Source: Candidatus Caccousia avicola (GTDB lineage Bacteria; Bacillota; Clostridia; Oscillospirales; Acutalibacteraceae). From it: a stretch of DNA of 33,622 nt. Positions 1 to 6,998 of this stretch are shown here, in pieces. A program made the position numbers and the translations under genes. How positions within the stretch are numbered: the stretch's first letter is position 1; the number at the start of each line of letters is the position of its first letter. Location of the stretch: assembly GCA_018712435.1 (NCBI GenBank), contig DVGZ01000121.1:1-33622 (forward strand). The letters run 5' to 3'. Below the pieces are notes generated by a model that was not told where the DNA came from, did not search any database, and worked only from the letters and a program-made list of their open reading frames with translations.

Positions 1-809
1 GCAGCCAGCATTTCCATCACGGTGGCAAAATTCTGTTCCTCCGGCGGCGCCTCGTGGAGGAGATAGAGAACGAGAGCCTGCAGCAGCGCCGTCTCAGACT
101 TCGTCCAGAACGGATCGGTGGTCTGGCTTCCAGCCGGGGTGGTGTTCTGAATGAGCGTTTCGATAAAGCGGAGCACGTCCTTGTCGTCGCGCACATAGGC
201 CATGGGGTTGTAGCAGAACGAAGCGTCGGGGTTGAGCAGATCGAAAACCCGCACCGCAAAGCCGTTCGCTTCCAGCGCGCCTCCCGTTTTGCGCAGAATT
301 TCGGATTTGGGATCACAGATCACCATGGAACACTCGCCGCAGAGAAGAACGTTCGGAATGGCATAGGAGCGGCTTTTTCCCGCTCCGCTGCCTCCGATGA
401 CAAGCACGTTGGTATTGCGTTTATGCTTGTGGCCGTCCATTCCAATCTGGAAATGACGGGTGAGAATCACGTTTTGCCCGGGATGCTTTCTGTCCCGGTA
501 TCTTCCCGCGATTTGAAACACATCTCCCCATTTTGCGGAACCGTGCTCCTCTCCCCGTCTCCGGTTTTTCCGGCCGGCTTCCGCCGCCGCAGCTGCCACC
601 GCGTATCCCATGGTAAAAAGAATCAGGCAGCGGAGGGAAGCATCCGTCCAGCGGATGGAAAGCGGCTCGTTCATGGCTGCGGACAACTTTTCAAGAAGGA
701 TCGGGAGAGAATCGCCGGTACTCCAGCATCCCGCTGCGAGCAGCGCCGCCCACCAGACGATGGGTAAGGGCAGCAGCCACAGCCACCATGGAAATTGTTT
801 TCGATTCAT
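1..809 (-). CDS. VirD4/TraG-type coupling protein (N-terminal part)
   Basis: This is the type IV coupling ATPase that brings the relaxase-DNA complex to the conjugation channel at the inner membrane. Only the first 269 residues are in the window; the gene runs off the left edge. Visible are two hydrophobic segments (about residues 8-28 and 58-76), a linker containing GEEHGSAKWG (about 86-95), the Walker A motif GGSGAGKS (139-146) and a DPKSE motif (166-170) typical of VirD4/TraG. The start is ATG at 809, with GGAGGAG 7-8 bases upstream. It overlaps the stop of the preceding PP-loop gene as ATGA, so the two are probably translationally coupled. Nothing suggests damage in the visible part. Confidence 0.93.
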   Translation of the reverse strand, partial: MNRKQFPWWLWLLPLPIVWWAALLAAGCWSTGDSLPILLEKLSAAMNEPLSIRWTDASLRCLILFTMGYAVAAAAAEAGRKNRRRGEEHGSAKWGDVFQIAGRYRDRKHPGQNVILTRHFQIGMDGHKHKRNTNVLVIGGSGAGKSRSYAIPNVLLCGECSMVICDPKSEILRKTGGALEANGFAVRVFDLLNPDASFCYNPMAYVRDDKDVLRFIETLIQNTTPAGSQTTDPFWTKSETALLQALVLYLLHEAPPEEQNFATVMEMLA

Positions 810-1570
810 GAGGGATCTCCTCCTTTCCGATGGTTCAGGCGCTCTTTGAACAGGGAGAAAAATTCTTTGTTCCGTATGGAAAGGCCCTGCGCAAGGCGTT
901 CCTCCTCCAGATGAAAGCGCAGGCCAAGCTGGCGGACGGAATAGTCCCTGCGAAACTGGCGCCATGTATGGTCGTCCATGTATTGAAGCTTTTCCCACAG
1001 TTCAGGGCAATGACGGTAAAGCTTGCGAAGCTCCTCCAGCGGCTGCAGAGGGCAGCACCAGCAGGAAACACGCTCGAATATGCGGTACAGGCCATCCCAA
1101 TCGAAGCCTCGCTGCAGACAATAAGACAGACAATCCTTTTCCGTCATGCCCCAATCGACAAGAGGGTAATGGTGCTGCTTCACCCGATACGGCTCATCAG
1201 CGGCAATTCCTATATATTGGATCAGGTTAAATTCCTTCCGAATTTCCCGCAGATAGCGATTGACAACGCGTTCTTTCAGTCGTCCCGTGCACCAGCGAGC
1301 CCGCGGCCCCGGCCAGCTCATCCCTTTGCAGTGAATCAGCGAGGGATTTTTTCTGACTGGCTGGTATTCGTAAAACAGAGCTTCAAAACCAACCGGCGGG
1401 TTCAGCCTGGTGATCGGTCTTGCAATGTATTGTTCAAGCTTCTGCAAATGCCGGTACATTTGGGGGAATTCCATCCCCGTATCGCAAAACAGGATTTCAT
1501 CAACCGGCATTCCCTCCTCCAATATCCGCAGCAGCATTGCCGTGGAATCCTTCCCCCCCGACAGCGACAC
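806..1570 (-). CDS. PP-loop phosphoadenosine-phosphosulfate-reductase-family protein
   Basis: Member of the PAPS reductase/DndC-type adenine nucleotide alpha-hydrolase superfamily. The PP-loop SGGKDS is at residues 4-9, followed by FCDTGMEFPQ (28-37) and the RWCTGRLK signature (92-99). A C-terminal cysteine set (C147, C151, C170, C172, C173) could hold a metal or Fe-S cluster. Such genes are common cargo in Clostridia ICEs, and substrate and role are unknown. No dndB, dndD or dndE is nearby, so DNA phosphorothioation is not supported. The start is uncertain: in-frame sequence extends about 15 codons upstream to a TAG without ATG, GTG or TTG, so GTG at 1570 is the only standard choice. It lacks a well-spaced ribosome site. 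The end overlaps the coupling-protein start. Confidence 0.8.
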   Translation of the reverse strand: MSLSGGKDSTAMLLRILEEGMPVDEILFCDTGMEFPQMYRHLQKLEQYIARPITRLNPPVGFEALFYEYQPVRKNPSLIHCKGMSWPGPRARWCTGRLKERVVNRYLREIRKEFNLIQYIGIAADEPYRVKQHHYPLVDWGMTEKDCLSYCLQRGFDWDGLYRIFERVSCWCCPLQPLEELRKLYRHCPELWEKLQYMDDHTWRQFRRDYSVRQLGLRFHLEEERLAQGLSIRNKEFFSLFKERLNHRKGGDPS

Positions 1571-1619
1571 AATATGCTTTGCTCTTCTGTCAAAAACCCC
1601 TTCTTTCTTTGACTACAGT

Positions 1620-1651
1620 AAAAAGGAGCCTGCGGATATTCCACAGGCTCC
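1620..1651 (-). terminator. Rho-independent terminator or attenuator
   Basis: On the minus strand a 12-bp stem (1640-1651 with 1625-1636, one G-T pair, loop of 3) is followed by TTTTT. It lies between the SLOG gene stop and the PP-loop gene, only about 50 bases before the latter's start. It should therefore end or attenuate transcription before the PP-loop and coupling-protein genes. Confidence 0.75.
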
Positions 1652-1693
1652 GGGCGATATGATTGAGTTGTCTGACTTCTTTATAAATGGCTG

Positions 1694-2209
1694 TCAGCTT
1701 GCTTTGGAAAAAAGGAACACTCTCACAGGGATGCCCCGGCTTTTGCAGTGATCGATCACATACTTCGTGCCGTGGGAAACGCCATCCCAAAAGGCCAGAA
1801 CCAGATCCGCGTTCTCGATGATGGTGATGTTCCGTTTCAGCGGAGCGGAGCGCCCGTATTTTTAGGCAGCACCGTATCATTCCAGGGGGTGGAGCGTGCC
1901 AAAAAATTTTTTGCGAGACGACCAAAAAGCGCAGACAATCCTTTGTGGATTGGCGAGCATTTTTGGGAAGTATCGCGGGAAATTTTGGCACGATCCGCCG
2001 CCTGAGCCGTCCGGCGTGAATGGTGCGGTGGTGCCTAAATATTCCGGAAGAAACTCCGTCAGCTTGAGTCCATGAGATAAGGCGTATTCTCTTGCGCAGG
2101 TGTCCACTCCTCTGGCTCCTCCGGACACAATCTCTGTGACCCCTTCCGGCAGATAGTTTTCCAGGTGCTCCACTTTGAGACCTCTCGAACCCACTACAGC
2201 CACTCTCAT
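1694..2209 (-). pseudogene. SLOG-family (DUF2493) protein, split by a MITE
   Basis: The N-terminal part (MRVAVVGSRG, then VSGGARGVD at about 29-37) is a Rossmann-like SLOG/DUF2493 domain, a family thought to bind nucleotide derivatives. After residue 57 (LPEY) the frame enters a 179-bp insertion that supplies a stop at 1877, giving a chimeric 110-residue product. The missing half (RSAPLKRNIT, then LVLAFWDG and SHGTKYVIDHC) continues at 1694-1856 in another frame. Removing the insertion and one TATT copy restores a single frame of 110 codons. ATG at 2209 is preceded by AGGAGG. The gene heads the operon with the PP-loop and VirD4 genes. Its function is unknown even when intact. Confidence 0.85.
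1861..2039. mobile_element. MITE-like insertion, 179 bp
   Basis: The ends are 22-bp inverted repeats matching at 19 positions; each begins TTTAGGCA and ends CATTC. The element is flanked by direct copies of TATT (1857-1860 and 2040-2043), the likely target-site duplication. Further blocks are repeated in inverted order inside (a CGTGCCAAAA block in both halves), and CAATCC/GGATTG form a central hairpin around 1936-1952, so the whole element is an imperfect palindrome. There is no room for a transposase; it must be moved in trans by an unidentified enzyme. Confidence 0.85.
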
Positions 2210-2291
2210 CTGTTTTCCTCCTCATGCACACTGGTTCCGGGATGCAGTCCTCATTCCGGAACCGGCCTGTTTTTGCTTTGCTGTCTGTCAC

Positions 2292-2319
2292 ATTATAGAT
2301 ATACTATATATCTATTTAA
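2292..2319 (-). promoter_or_regulatory. Promoter of the SLOG operon with palindromic operator
   Basis: On the minus strand TTAAAT (2319-2314) and TATAAT (2297-2292) are 16 bases apart. The spacer is filled by a perfect dyad, ATAGATATA, CTA, TATATCTAT (2295-2315). It lies in the divergent gap between the SLOG gene and the plus-strand ribbon-helix-helix gene, so that protein is the obvious candidate ligand (inference). A second TATAAT is at 2328-2323 with weak TTCATT 17 bases upstream. Confidence 0.55.
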
Positions 2320-2380
2320 GCCATTATAGCATAGCGCGGCTATAAAATGAACACACAATATAGCTGCTGAGGTGATATGT

Positions 2381-2584
2381 ATGGCTATCAAAAGTGTGTC
2401 CATCCGCATTGAGGAAGAAATGCTGGAAAAGCTGGGATATGTCGCGGACTATGAGGGCCGCTCGGTCAACAGCCATGTGCTGGTGCTGATCCGCGACAGC
2501 ATTAAGGCGTTTGAGCAGGAGCACGGCGCCATCGAGGGAAGCATCCGTCCTGACGTAAACGTCAAGCCAGCCAGAAAAAGCTGA
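2381..2584 (+). CDS. Ribbon-helix-helix (Arc/CopG-like) DNA-binding protein
   Basis: A 67-residue protein beginning MAIKSVSIRIEEEMLEKLGYVADYEGRS, the strand-helix-helix layout of small MetJ/Arc/CopG-type proteins. The beta strand is KSVSIRI and a helix pair spans residues 11-45. It is a likely autoregulator or relaxosome/operon repressor. ATG at 2381 is chosen over GTG at 2372 because GAGGTGA lies about 6 bases upstream of the ATG. It is on the opposite strand to its neighbours: divergent from the SLOG operon, convergent with the ArdC-like gene, whose stop is only 10 bases away. The palindrome in the upstream gap is a plausible binding site. Confidence 0.8.
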   Translation: MAIKSVSIRIEEEMLEKLGYVADYEGRSVNSHVLVLIRDSIKAFEQEHGAIEGSIRPDVNVKPARKS

Positions 2585-2594
2585 TCTGCCCCGT

Positions 2595-3545
2595 TTATCT
2601 GTCCGGCTCCTCCTTTCCTTTGGAGGAGCGCGCTTTTTCCGGCCTGGGAGCTTCCACACTGAATTCGTCCGGTCTGATGGCCTGTTCCTGCTCCAGCAGG
2701 CTGCACTGGATTTCCCTTCCAACGGCATAGGCGGCCCGCTTGACGTCGCTCAGAAATCCGCGCTGCCCGCGGACGTCCATTCCGGCGCAGGCGCCGCACA
2801 CTTTGTCGAAGCGGAACGCGGAGACGTCCACGCCATATCGCCGCGCCACCACATAGGCGGCGCAGTAGCTCTGCGGTGCAAAGGACTGGCGGGTATAACC
2901 GCTTCCCAGGGAATCAAAATGAGCGTGCGCCTCCTCGCGGGCAAGGCAGCAGAAGGCTGTTACGGCTTCCATCCCATCGCGCACATAAATGGCGCGCTGA
3001 CGGGGGACATACTGCGCCTGCACGCCGGGAGGAAGCTGGTCGGTAACGGTAAACAGAGCATGAGACTGCTGTGCCATGGCGGCGATCAGCTCCTCGGGAT
3101 CATACTGCCGGACCGGAGGAGCCTGCCAGCCGCGCGTCTGCGAAATATCGTAGGCCCGCGTGATCTGATACCCTGACGCCTTTGTGCCGTCCTCTTTCTC
3201 GTAGTCCTGCTCCGCAAAGAACACATACCCTTTTTCTCCTGCCCGAATGGAGCGTCCTGCTTCCTTCCATTTCTCGAAGGTGCGCGGATGCGTAATTTCG
3301 GGATTTTGTTCCGAGAGGATCAGGAGGTTCCGGGTGCTCTGCGGCGTACAGCGAGCCATAAAATCAAGAAAACTCCGCATGGAGGAATCGTCCTGAAACA
3401 CCCTTGCGGTCTGCGCGTCCACCCGCTCCCAGACCGCTTCGCGCTCCGCCTTTTTCTGCGCGGCATATTCTTCTTTTCCTACTCGGGGTATCTCATGGTC
3501 CGTTTGTTCCCTGTGCTTTTTTCCAAGCAGTTCTGCTAAATTCAT
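2595..3545 (-). CDS. ArdC/LtrC-like conjugation accessory protein
   Basis: A 316-residue protein. The N-terminal half (about 50-135) fits the ArdC-type ssDNA-binding domain, including the TPQSTRNLLILSEQNP stretch, a WKEAGRSIRAGEKGY motif and VFFAEQDYEKEDG. The middle has a metallopeptidase-like EEAHAHFD where an HExxH-type helix is expected, then YVVARRYGVDVSAFRFD. In related ICEs such proteins are annotated as ArdC or LtrC-like and are thought to protect incoming ssDNA or act as antirestriction factors; activity is not shown here. It is the last gene of the relaxase operon, 3 bases after pcfB. The C-terminus is charged and probably disordered. Confidence 0.72.
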   Translation of the reverse strand: MNLAELLGKKHREQTDHEIPRVGKEEYAAQKKAEREAVWERVDAQTARVFQDDSSMRSFLDFMARCTPQSTRNLLILSEQNPEITHPRTFEKWKEAGRSIRAGEKGYVFFAEQDYEKEDGTKASGYQITRAYDISQTRGWQAPPVRQYDPEELIAAMAQQSHALFTVTDQLPPGVQAQYVPRQRAIYVRDGMEAVTAFCCLAREEAHAHFDSLGSGYTRQSFAPQSYCAAYVVARRYGVDVSAFRFDKVCGACAGMDVRGQRGFLSDVKRAAYAVGREIQCSLLEQEQAIRPDEFSVEAPRPEKARSSKGKEEPDR

Positions 3546-3548
3546 GAA

Positions 3549-4262
3549 TTACCTGCCTTTCTGTCGTTTCTTTTTTCTTTTGCGGGAGCGGGCGGGCGCG
3601 GAGTGCTCGGGCCCGCGGCGCTCCTCCCGTTTTGTACGGCGCTGTGCCTGCTCCTGCCGGATTTCCCGGAGCAGTTTTTTCACAGACTCCTTTCGGCCGG
3701 GCGTCCGGTCATCGCCCTCCCAATCGGGAGGGGAGAGGGAAAACGCCTCGTCGAAGCCGCCAAGCTCGAACTCCACCTGCTCGTTTCCTATGGAAACAGC
3801 TTCGTTCCGGACCGGGGCGGGCGGCACGAGATCCGGCGCTCTCCCGCCGGTTTCCTCCGGATGCTCCACGGCGGCTTCGCCGGCCTGCGAACGCACAAAA
3901 TCCAGATTGAGATTGTCAAGGATCCGATTGACTTTCGCCGCGTCATCCGCAAACACAACAAGTTCCAGCTCGCTCCGGTTCCGTTTGTTTCGGATCGGCA
4001 CATAGAGGAGCCCATGCCGTCTCGCCTCTTTGGCAAACTCCTTGCGGAATTGGACGGGGATCTGAAAGAATTTGAACGGACGCTGCTCCTTGAGCATCCG
4101 CACCAGCCGGGTTTTTCCGCGTGTCTTTTTCTGATCCCTGAGCACGGCGTAAGCAAACATGGCAAAGTTTTTTGCCGCGAGTCCGGACAGCTTGAGGGCG
4201 ACCTCCGTTCCCTCCAGCGTAAACCGGACAACCTGATCAGCGGGGTCGTTTCCGAGATTCAA
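3549..4262 (-). CDS. PcfB/DUF3801-family conjugation protein
   Basis: A 237-residue protein whose N-terminal 130 residues (GTEVALKLSGLAAKNFAMFAYAVL, then a FFQIPVQFRKEFAKEARRHGLLY stretch) match the PcfB/DUF3801 family. In pCF10 PcfB is a relaxosome accessory factor that helps pass the relaxase to the coupling protein (family knowledge). The C-terminal third is low-complexity and ends in a very basic tail (RSRKRKKKRQKGR), suited to nucleic acid binding. It sits between DUF4314 and the ArdC-like gene in the relaxase operon. Confidence 0.82.
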   Translation of the reverse strand: MNLGNDPADQVVRFTLEGTEVALKLSGLAAKNFAMFAYAVLRDQKKTRGKTRLVRMLKEQRPFKFFQIPVQFRKEFAKEARRHGLLYVPIRNKRNRSELELVVFADDAAKVNRILDNLNLDFVRSQAGEAAVEHPEETGGRAPDLVPPAPVRNEAVSIGNEQVEFELGGFDEAFSLSPPDWEGDDRTPGRKESVKKLLREIRQEQAQRRTKREERRGPEHSAPARSRKRKKKRQKGR

Positions 4263-4275
4263 TCCGCATCCTCCT

Positions 4276-4545
4276 TCACCGCTCAGCGCCCTGCGGGCGT
4301 CTGAGTTTATTTTTTTCCTGCGCGGACTCCCTGGAAAAGGAATCCACGCCGGGAATCAGAGCGAGCGAGGATCCGGAGTCCCAGCGCACACCGATCTGAC
4401 CGGCGTCGTCCACATAGACCACCGTTCCTCCTGTTCCGGGGGGCGGGGCCTGCGGATCTCCCATTGCGTGAAGAACCACACGGGTTCCGGCAGGATACCG
4501 CTCCCGGATGTATTCCACCTGTTCTTTTGAAGGCATACGATTCAT
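4276..4545 (-). CDS. DUF4314 protein
   Basis: An 89-residue protein. The core (YPAGTRVVLHAMGDPQAPPPGTG, then VVYVDDAGQIGVRWDSGSSLALIPG) is the small beta-barrel DUF4314 domain regularly found beside relaxases in Clostridia ICEs; its role is unknown. ATG at 4545 directly follows the relaxase TAA (TAAATG), so it is probably translationally coupled. Confidence 0.8.
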   Translation of the reverse strand: MNRMPSKEQVEYIRERYPAGTRVVLHAMGDPQAPPPGTGGTVVYVDDAGQIGVRWDSGSSLALIPGVDSFSRESAQEKNKLRRPQGAER

Positions 4546-5901
4546 TTATGCATCTCCCTTGTTGATTCCATCTTGCCGCTCACGCGGAAGACGATTCTTG
4601 TTTTGTTGCCGCCTGTTCTGTTCCTCCTCCTGCTGCCGCGTCCGACGATCCGCCTGCAGACGGCGCTCCATCTCTTCGGAGTCGCGCGCGATGTTCCGGC
4701 ACAGCCGGACCGTGCGGCGGAGCTGCCGGAGCTGCACCGTCAGCTCAGACAGGCGCGGGGAACCGGGGGCGTTTCGGGACAGCCGCCTTCTTTCCGCCAG
4801 CAGGGCGGCGATTTGTTCCTCCGACGCCTGACGGAGAGCGTTAAGCTGCCCGCGATCGGCGATATGGTTCCGAAAAACAAACTCCGCCTGCTCGATCCTT
4901 CGATCCAGCAGACGGAGCTCCTCGCGCACGGCGGCGCCTGGATATCCGGGCTTTCTGCGAAGAACGCCCATTTTATAGAGGTACGAAAAGTACAGTGCCC
5001 GGAGCCCGGATACCCGGCCCTTCCACGGGTCGAACCGGGAGCGGTGAAAGAAGCGCAGAGGAGGAGAGGCGTTCCTCCCAGCCGGTTTCCAGCGGCAGGG
5101 ATACAGAATGCGCCGCTGGATTGCTTCCGGCGTGCAGTTTCTCCCAAGCGTCCGGAAACGGATGGAGTGCTCTCTCCCGGGCGGCAGCAGCGTCGGGTAT
5201 TTTCGATCAAAGCGGAACGTATATCCCCGCCGCTCCATGGCGGCGAGAAACTGTCTCCATGTCAGGGAAGCTGCGACTGCCTCCGCGATATCCTGCTGAT
5301 ACGGGGTCTTCCATGTCGGTTTTCCATTCTTCTCAGCCAGCCACTGCACATATGGCAGGGAGGAGCGCTCCGAGAGCTCCGTTTCGATTACCGACAGTCC
5401 GTATTTCCGGCACAATTCATCGGAGAAGGTCCGGATTTGACGGAGATATGTCTTCCGATTGCTGTGGTACTTGGCTCCATCCTCCACGGACACACTGTTC
5501 CACAGCAGGTGATTGTGAATATGCCCGGTGTTCAGGTGAGTGCTGACGATTACCTGAAACCTTCCGCCGAGAACCTTTTCCGCCAACTCGAGGCCAACCT
5601 GATGCGCCAGTTCCGGGGTGACTTCTCCCGCGGCAAAGCTCTGCACCAGATGATACCCCTGCACGCCGTCCTCCTTGTGCCACATCCGTTTGACGCTGCA
5701 CATATCCTCGAAAGCAGTTTCCACCGTGCAGCCGAGCGCTGAACAGAACAGATCCCGCTCCGTCTGTTTCTCGTTGAGGGCGTCGGCGATCGCCCCGCGC
5801 AGAGATTCCGCATGGCGGGAGCGGGAGGTTTTCGTCTCATCGGTCACATACTCGATGCTGTCATCCAGCCGGTAGACGGGAATCACGCTTGTGTAGGCGA
5901 T
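4546..5901 (-). CDS. MOBP-type relaxase (VirD2-like), probably starting at ATC
   Basis: Relaxase that nicks oriT and pilots the strand in conjugation. With the start proposed here it is 451 residues. The HUH triad is HLNTGHIHNH (H122, H127, H129), with GYHLVQSF upstream (82-89); the C-terminus (from about 340) is Glu/Arg/Gln-rich and coiled-coil-like. No ATG or TTG occurs in frame near the start. GTG at 5886 lacks a ribosome site, whereas AAAGGAGG (5916-5909, overlapping the mobC stop) lies exactly 7 bases before ATC at 5901. Starting there gives MAYTSVIPV, the form expected for this family. The nucleophilic tyrosine should be N-terminal (Y3, Y10 or Y18). Downstream DUF4314 is immediately adjacent. 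Confidence 0.85.
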   Translation of the reverse strand: MAYTSVIPVYRLDDSIEYVTDETKTSRSRHAESLRGAIADALNEKQTERDLFCSALGCTVETAFEDMCSVKRMWHKEDGVQGYHLVQSFAAGEVTPELAHQVGLELAEKVLGGRFQVIVSTHLNTGHIHNHLLWNSVSVEDGAKYHSNRKTYLRQIRTFSDELCRKYGLSVIETELSERSSLPYVQWLAEKNGKPTWKTPYQQDIAEAVAASLTWRQFLAAMERRGYTFRFDRKYPTLLPPGREHSIRFRTLGRNCTPEAIQRRILYPCRWKPAGRNASPPLRFFHRSRFDPWKGRVSGLRALYFSYLYKMGVLRRKPGYPGAAVREELRLLDRRIEQAEFVFRNHIADRGQLNALRQASEEQIAALLAERRRLSRNAPGSPRLSELTVQLRQLRRTVRLCRNIARDSEEMERRLQADRRTRQQEEEQNRRQQNKNRLPRERQDGINKGDA

Positions 5902-5914
5902 TTCAATGCCTCCT

Positions 5915-6223
5915 TTACCATTTGTCTCTCACCTCCTCCCAGACCGCGCGGGCGATGCGCGTCATCTCGTCCACGCTTTGCTGATTCGCTTCGCCGTAGG
6001 TATTGGCGACACGGGCAAGCTGGTTTGCGTTGTTGCACAGGCCCGCCGCCTTGTGAAGCAGATCGGCATGGTGCTCACACGGCCTTGCCCGCAGCTCCAC
6101 GCCCCGGATAAGAGATCGCAGAAGCTCCTCGCGGGAAAGCCCGCTGCGCTCTGCCTGCTCGTTCAACTGCCGCAGCTCCCTGTCTGTCAGGTGGAGCGGT
6201 ATCACACGGCTGCGCTTTCTCAT
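5915..6223 (-). CDS. MobC-like relaxosome accessory protein
   Basis: A 102-residue protein: an N-terminal ribbon-helix-helix-like part (SRVIPLHLTDRELRQLNEQA, then SGLSREELLRSLI) followed by the MobC signature region (LCNNANQLARVANTYG, 61-76). MobC proteins bind oriT and help relaxases melt the nick region. It is the first gene of the relaxase operon, directly downstream of the proposed oriT, and its stop overlaps the relaxase ribosome site. Confidence 0.88.
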   Translation of the reverse strand: MRKRSRVIPLHLTDRELRQLNEQAERSGLSREELLRSLIRGVELRARPCEHHADLLHKAAGLCNNANQLARVANTYGEANQQSVDEMTRIARAVWEEVRDKW

Positions 6224-6299
6224 CGGGCGGACTGGGCTGATTTCTCCAGTTTTTTCACCTCATTTCGGGTCAAATGCAGCAGGCGGATCATGCGGGGGA

Positions 6300-6366
6300 C
6301 CGGGGTGCTCCCCGGAAGGCGTTTGGATATCCAAACGCTATGCTTGCAAAACCAGTCACCGACTGG
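6300..6366. other. oriT: Candidate oriT: three consecutive inverted repeats
   Basis: Upstream of mobC, three dyads follow one another: CCGGGG/CCCCGG (6300-6315, loop TGCT), a perfect 20-bp palindrome GCGTTTGGATATCCAAACGC (6319-6338), and CCAGTC/GACTGG (6352-6366, loop ACC). A gap rich in dyads next to mobC and relaxase genes is the usual setting of oriT. The 6339-6351 stretch (TATGCTTGCAAAA) between the last two dyads is the most likely nick region (inference). I recognise no known nic consensus. One of these hairpins could instead be a terminator of the gene at 6380-6715, but none has a good T-run. Confidence 0.5.
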
Positions 6367-6379
6367 GAAGAACGGCTAA

Positions 6380-6715
6380 TCAGAGTTCTCGATCCCCACC
6401 AGATTCCTTGATGCGGATGAGGCCGTCGAGCGTGGTGCAGATGATGTTCCGCTTTTCGGCCATGCCGATCTCGGTGGACATCAGCGCGGAGATTTCGTTC
6501 CCGCACACCACCAGCATCCGGCACCGGCCCAGCTTCTGGCGTGCAATGTTCTGGAATTCCCGTTTTTCATCGGCACTGTCCAGCGTCAAATACTGTGTGT
6601 CGCTGAGTTTCGGGCAGATCGGGACGTAGCCGAGTTCGTACACTTTTCGGCAGTAATTCCTGAGTTGACGCAAAGAAATGTCTGCGGCACAGATATAGGC
6701 GAACGCTTTTTCCAT
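6380..6715 (-). CDS. DUF4406/SLOG-like small protein
   Basis: A 111-residue protein: MEKAFAYICAADISL at the start, GYVPICPKLSDTQYL (29-43), then RCRMLVVCGNEISALMSTEIGMAEKR. This layout resembles the DUF4406 / nucleoside deoxyribosyltransferase-like fold common in ICEs and phages, with a conserved EIGMAEK helix near the C-terminus. A role in nucleotide metabolism is only inferred. ATG at 6715 has AAAGGA about 10 bases upstream. It is separated from the MobC-relaxase operon by the proposed oriT. Confidence 0.65.
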   Translation of the reverse strand: MEKAFAYICAADISLRQLRNYCRKVYELGYVPICPKLSDTQYLTLDSADEKREFQNIARQKLGRCRMLVVCGNEISALMSTEIGMAEKRNIICTTLDGLIRIKESGGDREL

Positions 6716-6761
6716 GATGTACTCAATCCTTTCTCATCTTATAAGTGTACGGGGCGACCAT

Positions 6762-6817
6762 TTGGACGTCCGGTTCTTATGGCCCAGAAATTTTGGACGT
6801 CCAACGAGACGTCCAGG
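6762..6817. promoter_or_regulatory. Iterated GACGTC-centred sites upstream of the DUF4406-like gene
   Basis: Three related sites occur in 56 bases: TTGGACGTCCGG (6762-6773), the perfect palindrome TTGGACGTCCAA (6793-6804), and GAGACGTCCAGG (6806-6817). They lie just upstream of the gene starting at 6715 (minus strand), with an AT-rich TATAAG at 6742-6737. This fits a repressor or partition-type binding cluster; the ligand is unknown. Confidence 0.45.
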
Positions 6818-6820
6818 CGG

Positions 6821-6990
6821 TTATGGGGCGGCGCTCTCAGTTTCCTCCTGCGCTGCAAGGGCGAACCGGATGCGGTCGGAACCCAGCTTGAAGTACGCGT
6901 CGGATGCTTCGATTCCGACCGCTTCATAACCTTCCAGCCTGGCAGCGAGGACGGTTGTCCCGGAACCGCAGAACGGGTCCAGTAGCATTC
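6821..6990 (-). pseudogene. DNA methyltransferase remnant (C-terminal motif I)
   Basis: The frame encodes MLLDPFCGSGTTVLAARLEGYEAVGIEASDAYF, the AdoMet-binding motif found at the C-terminus of beta-class N4/N6 DNA methyltransferases, then stops. No DPPY catalytic motif or target recognition region precedes it. Upstream the frame overlaps the intact end of the neighbouring gene. It is thus a leftover of about 55-77 residues. GGAGG lies directly against the ATG at 6988, too close for good initiation, so expression is doubtful. Confidence 0.65.
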
Positions 6991-6998
6991 CTCCTTCT

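Noticed and set aside
806-1570. DndC of a DNA phosphorothioation system
   Set aside because: No other dnd gene is nearby; the PP-loop match is family-level only.
1877-2032. C-terminal half of the 110-residue SLOG product as a real domain
   Set aside because: It is read-through into the MITE; the true C-terminus resumes beyond the element.
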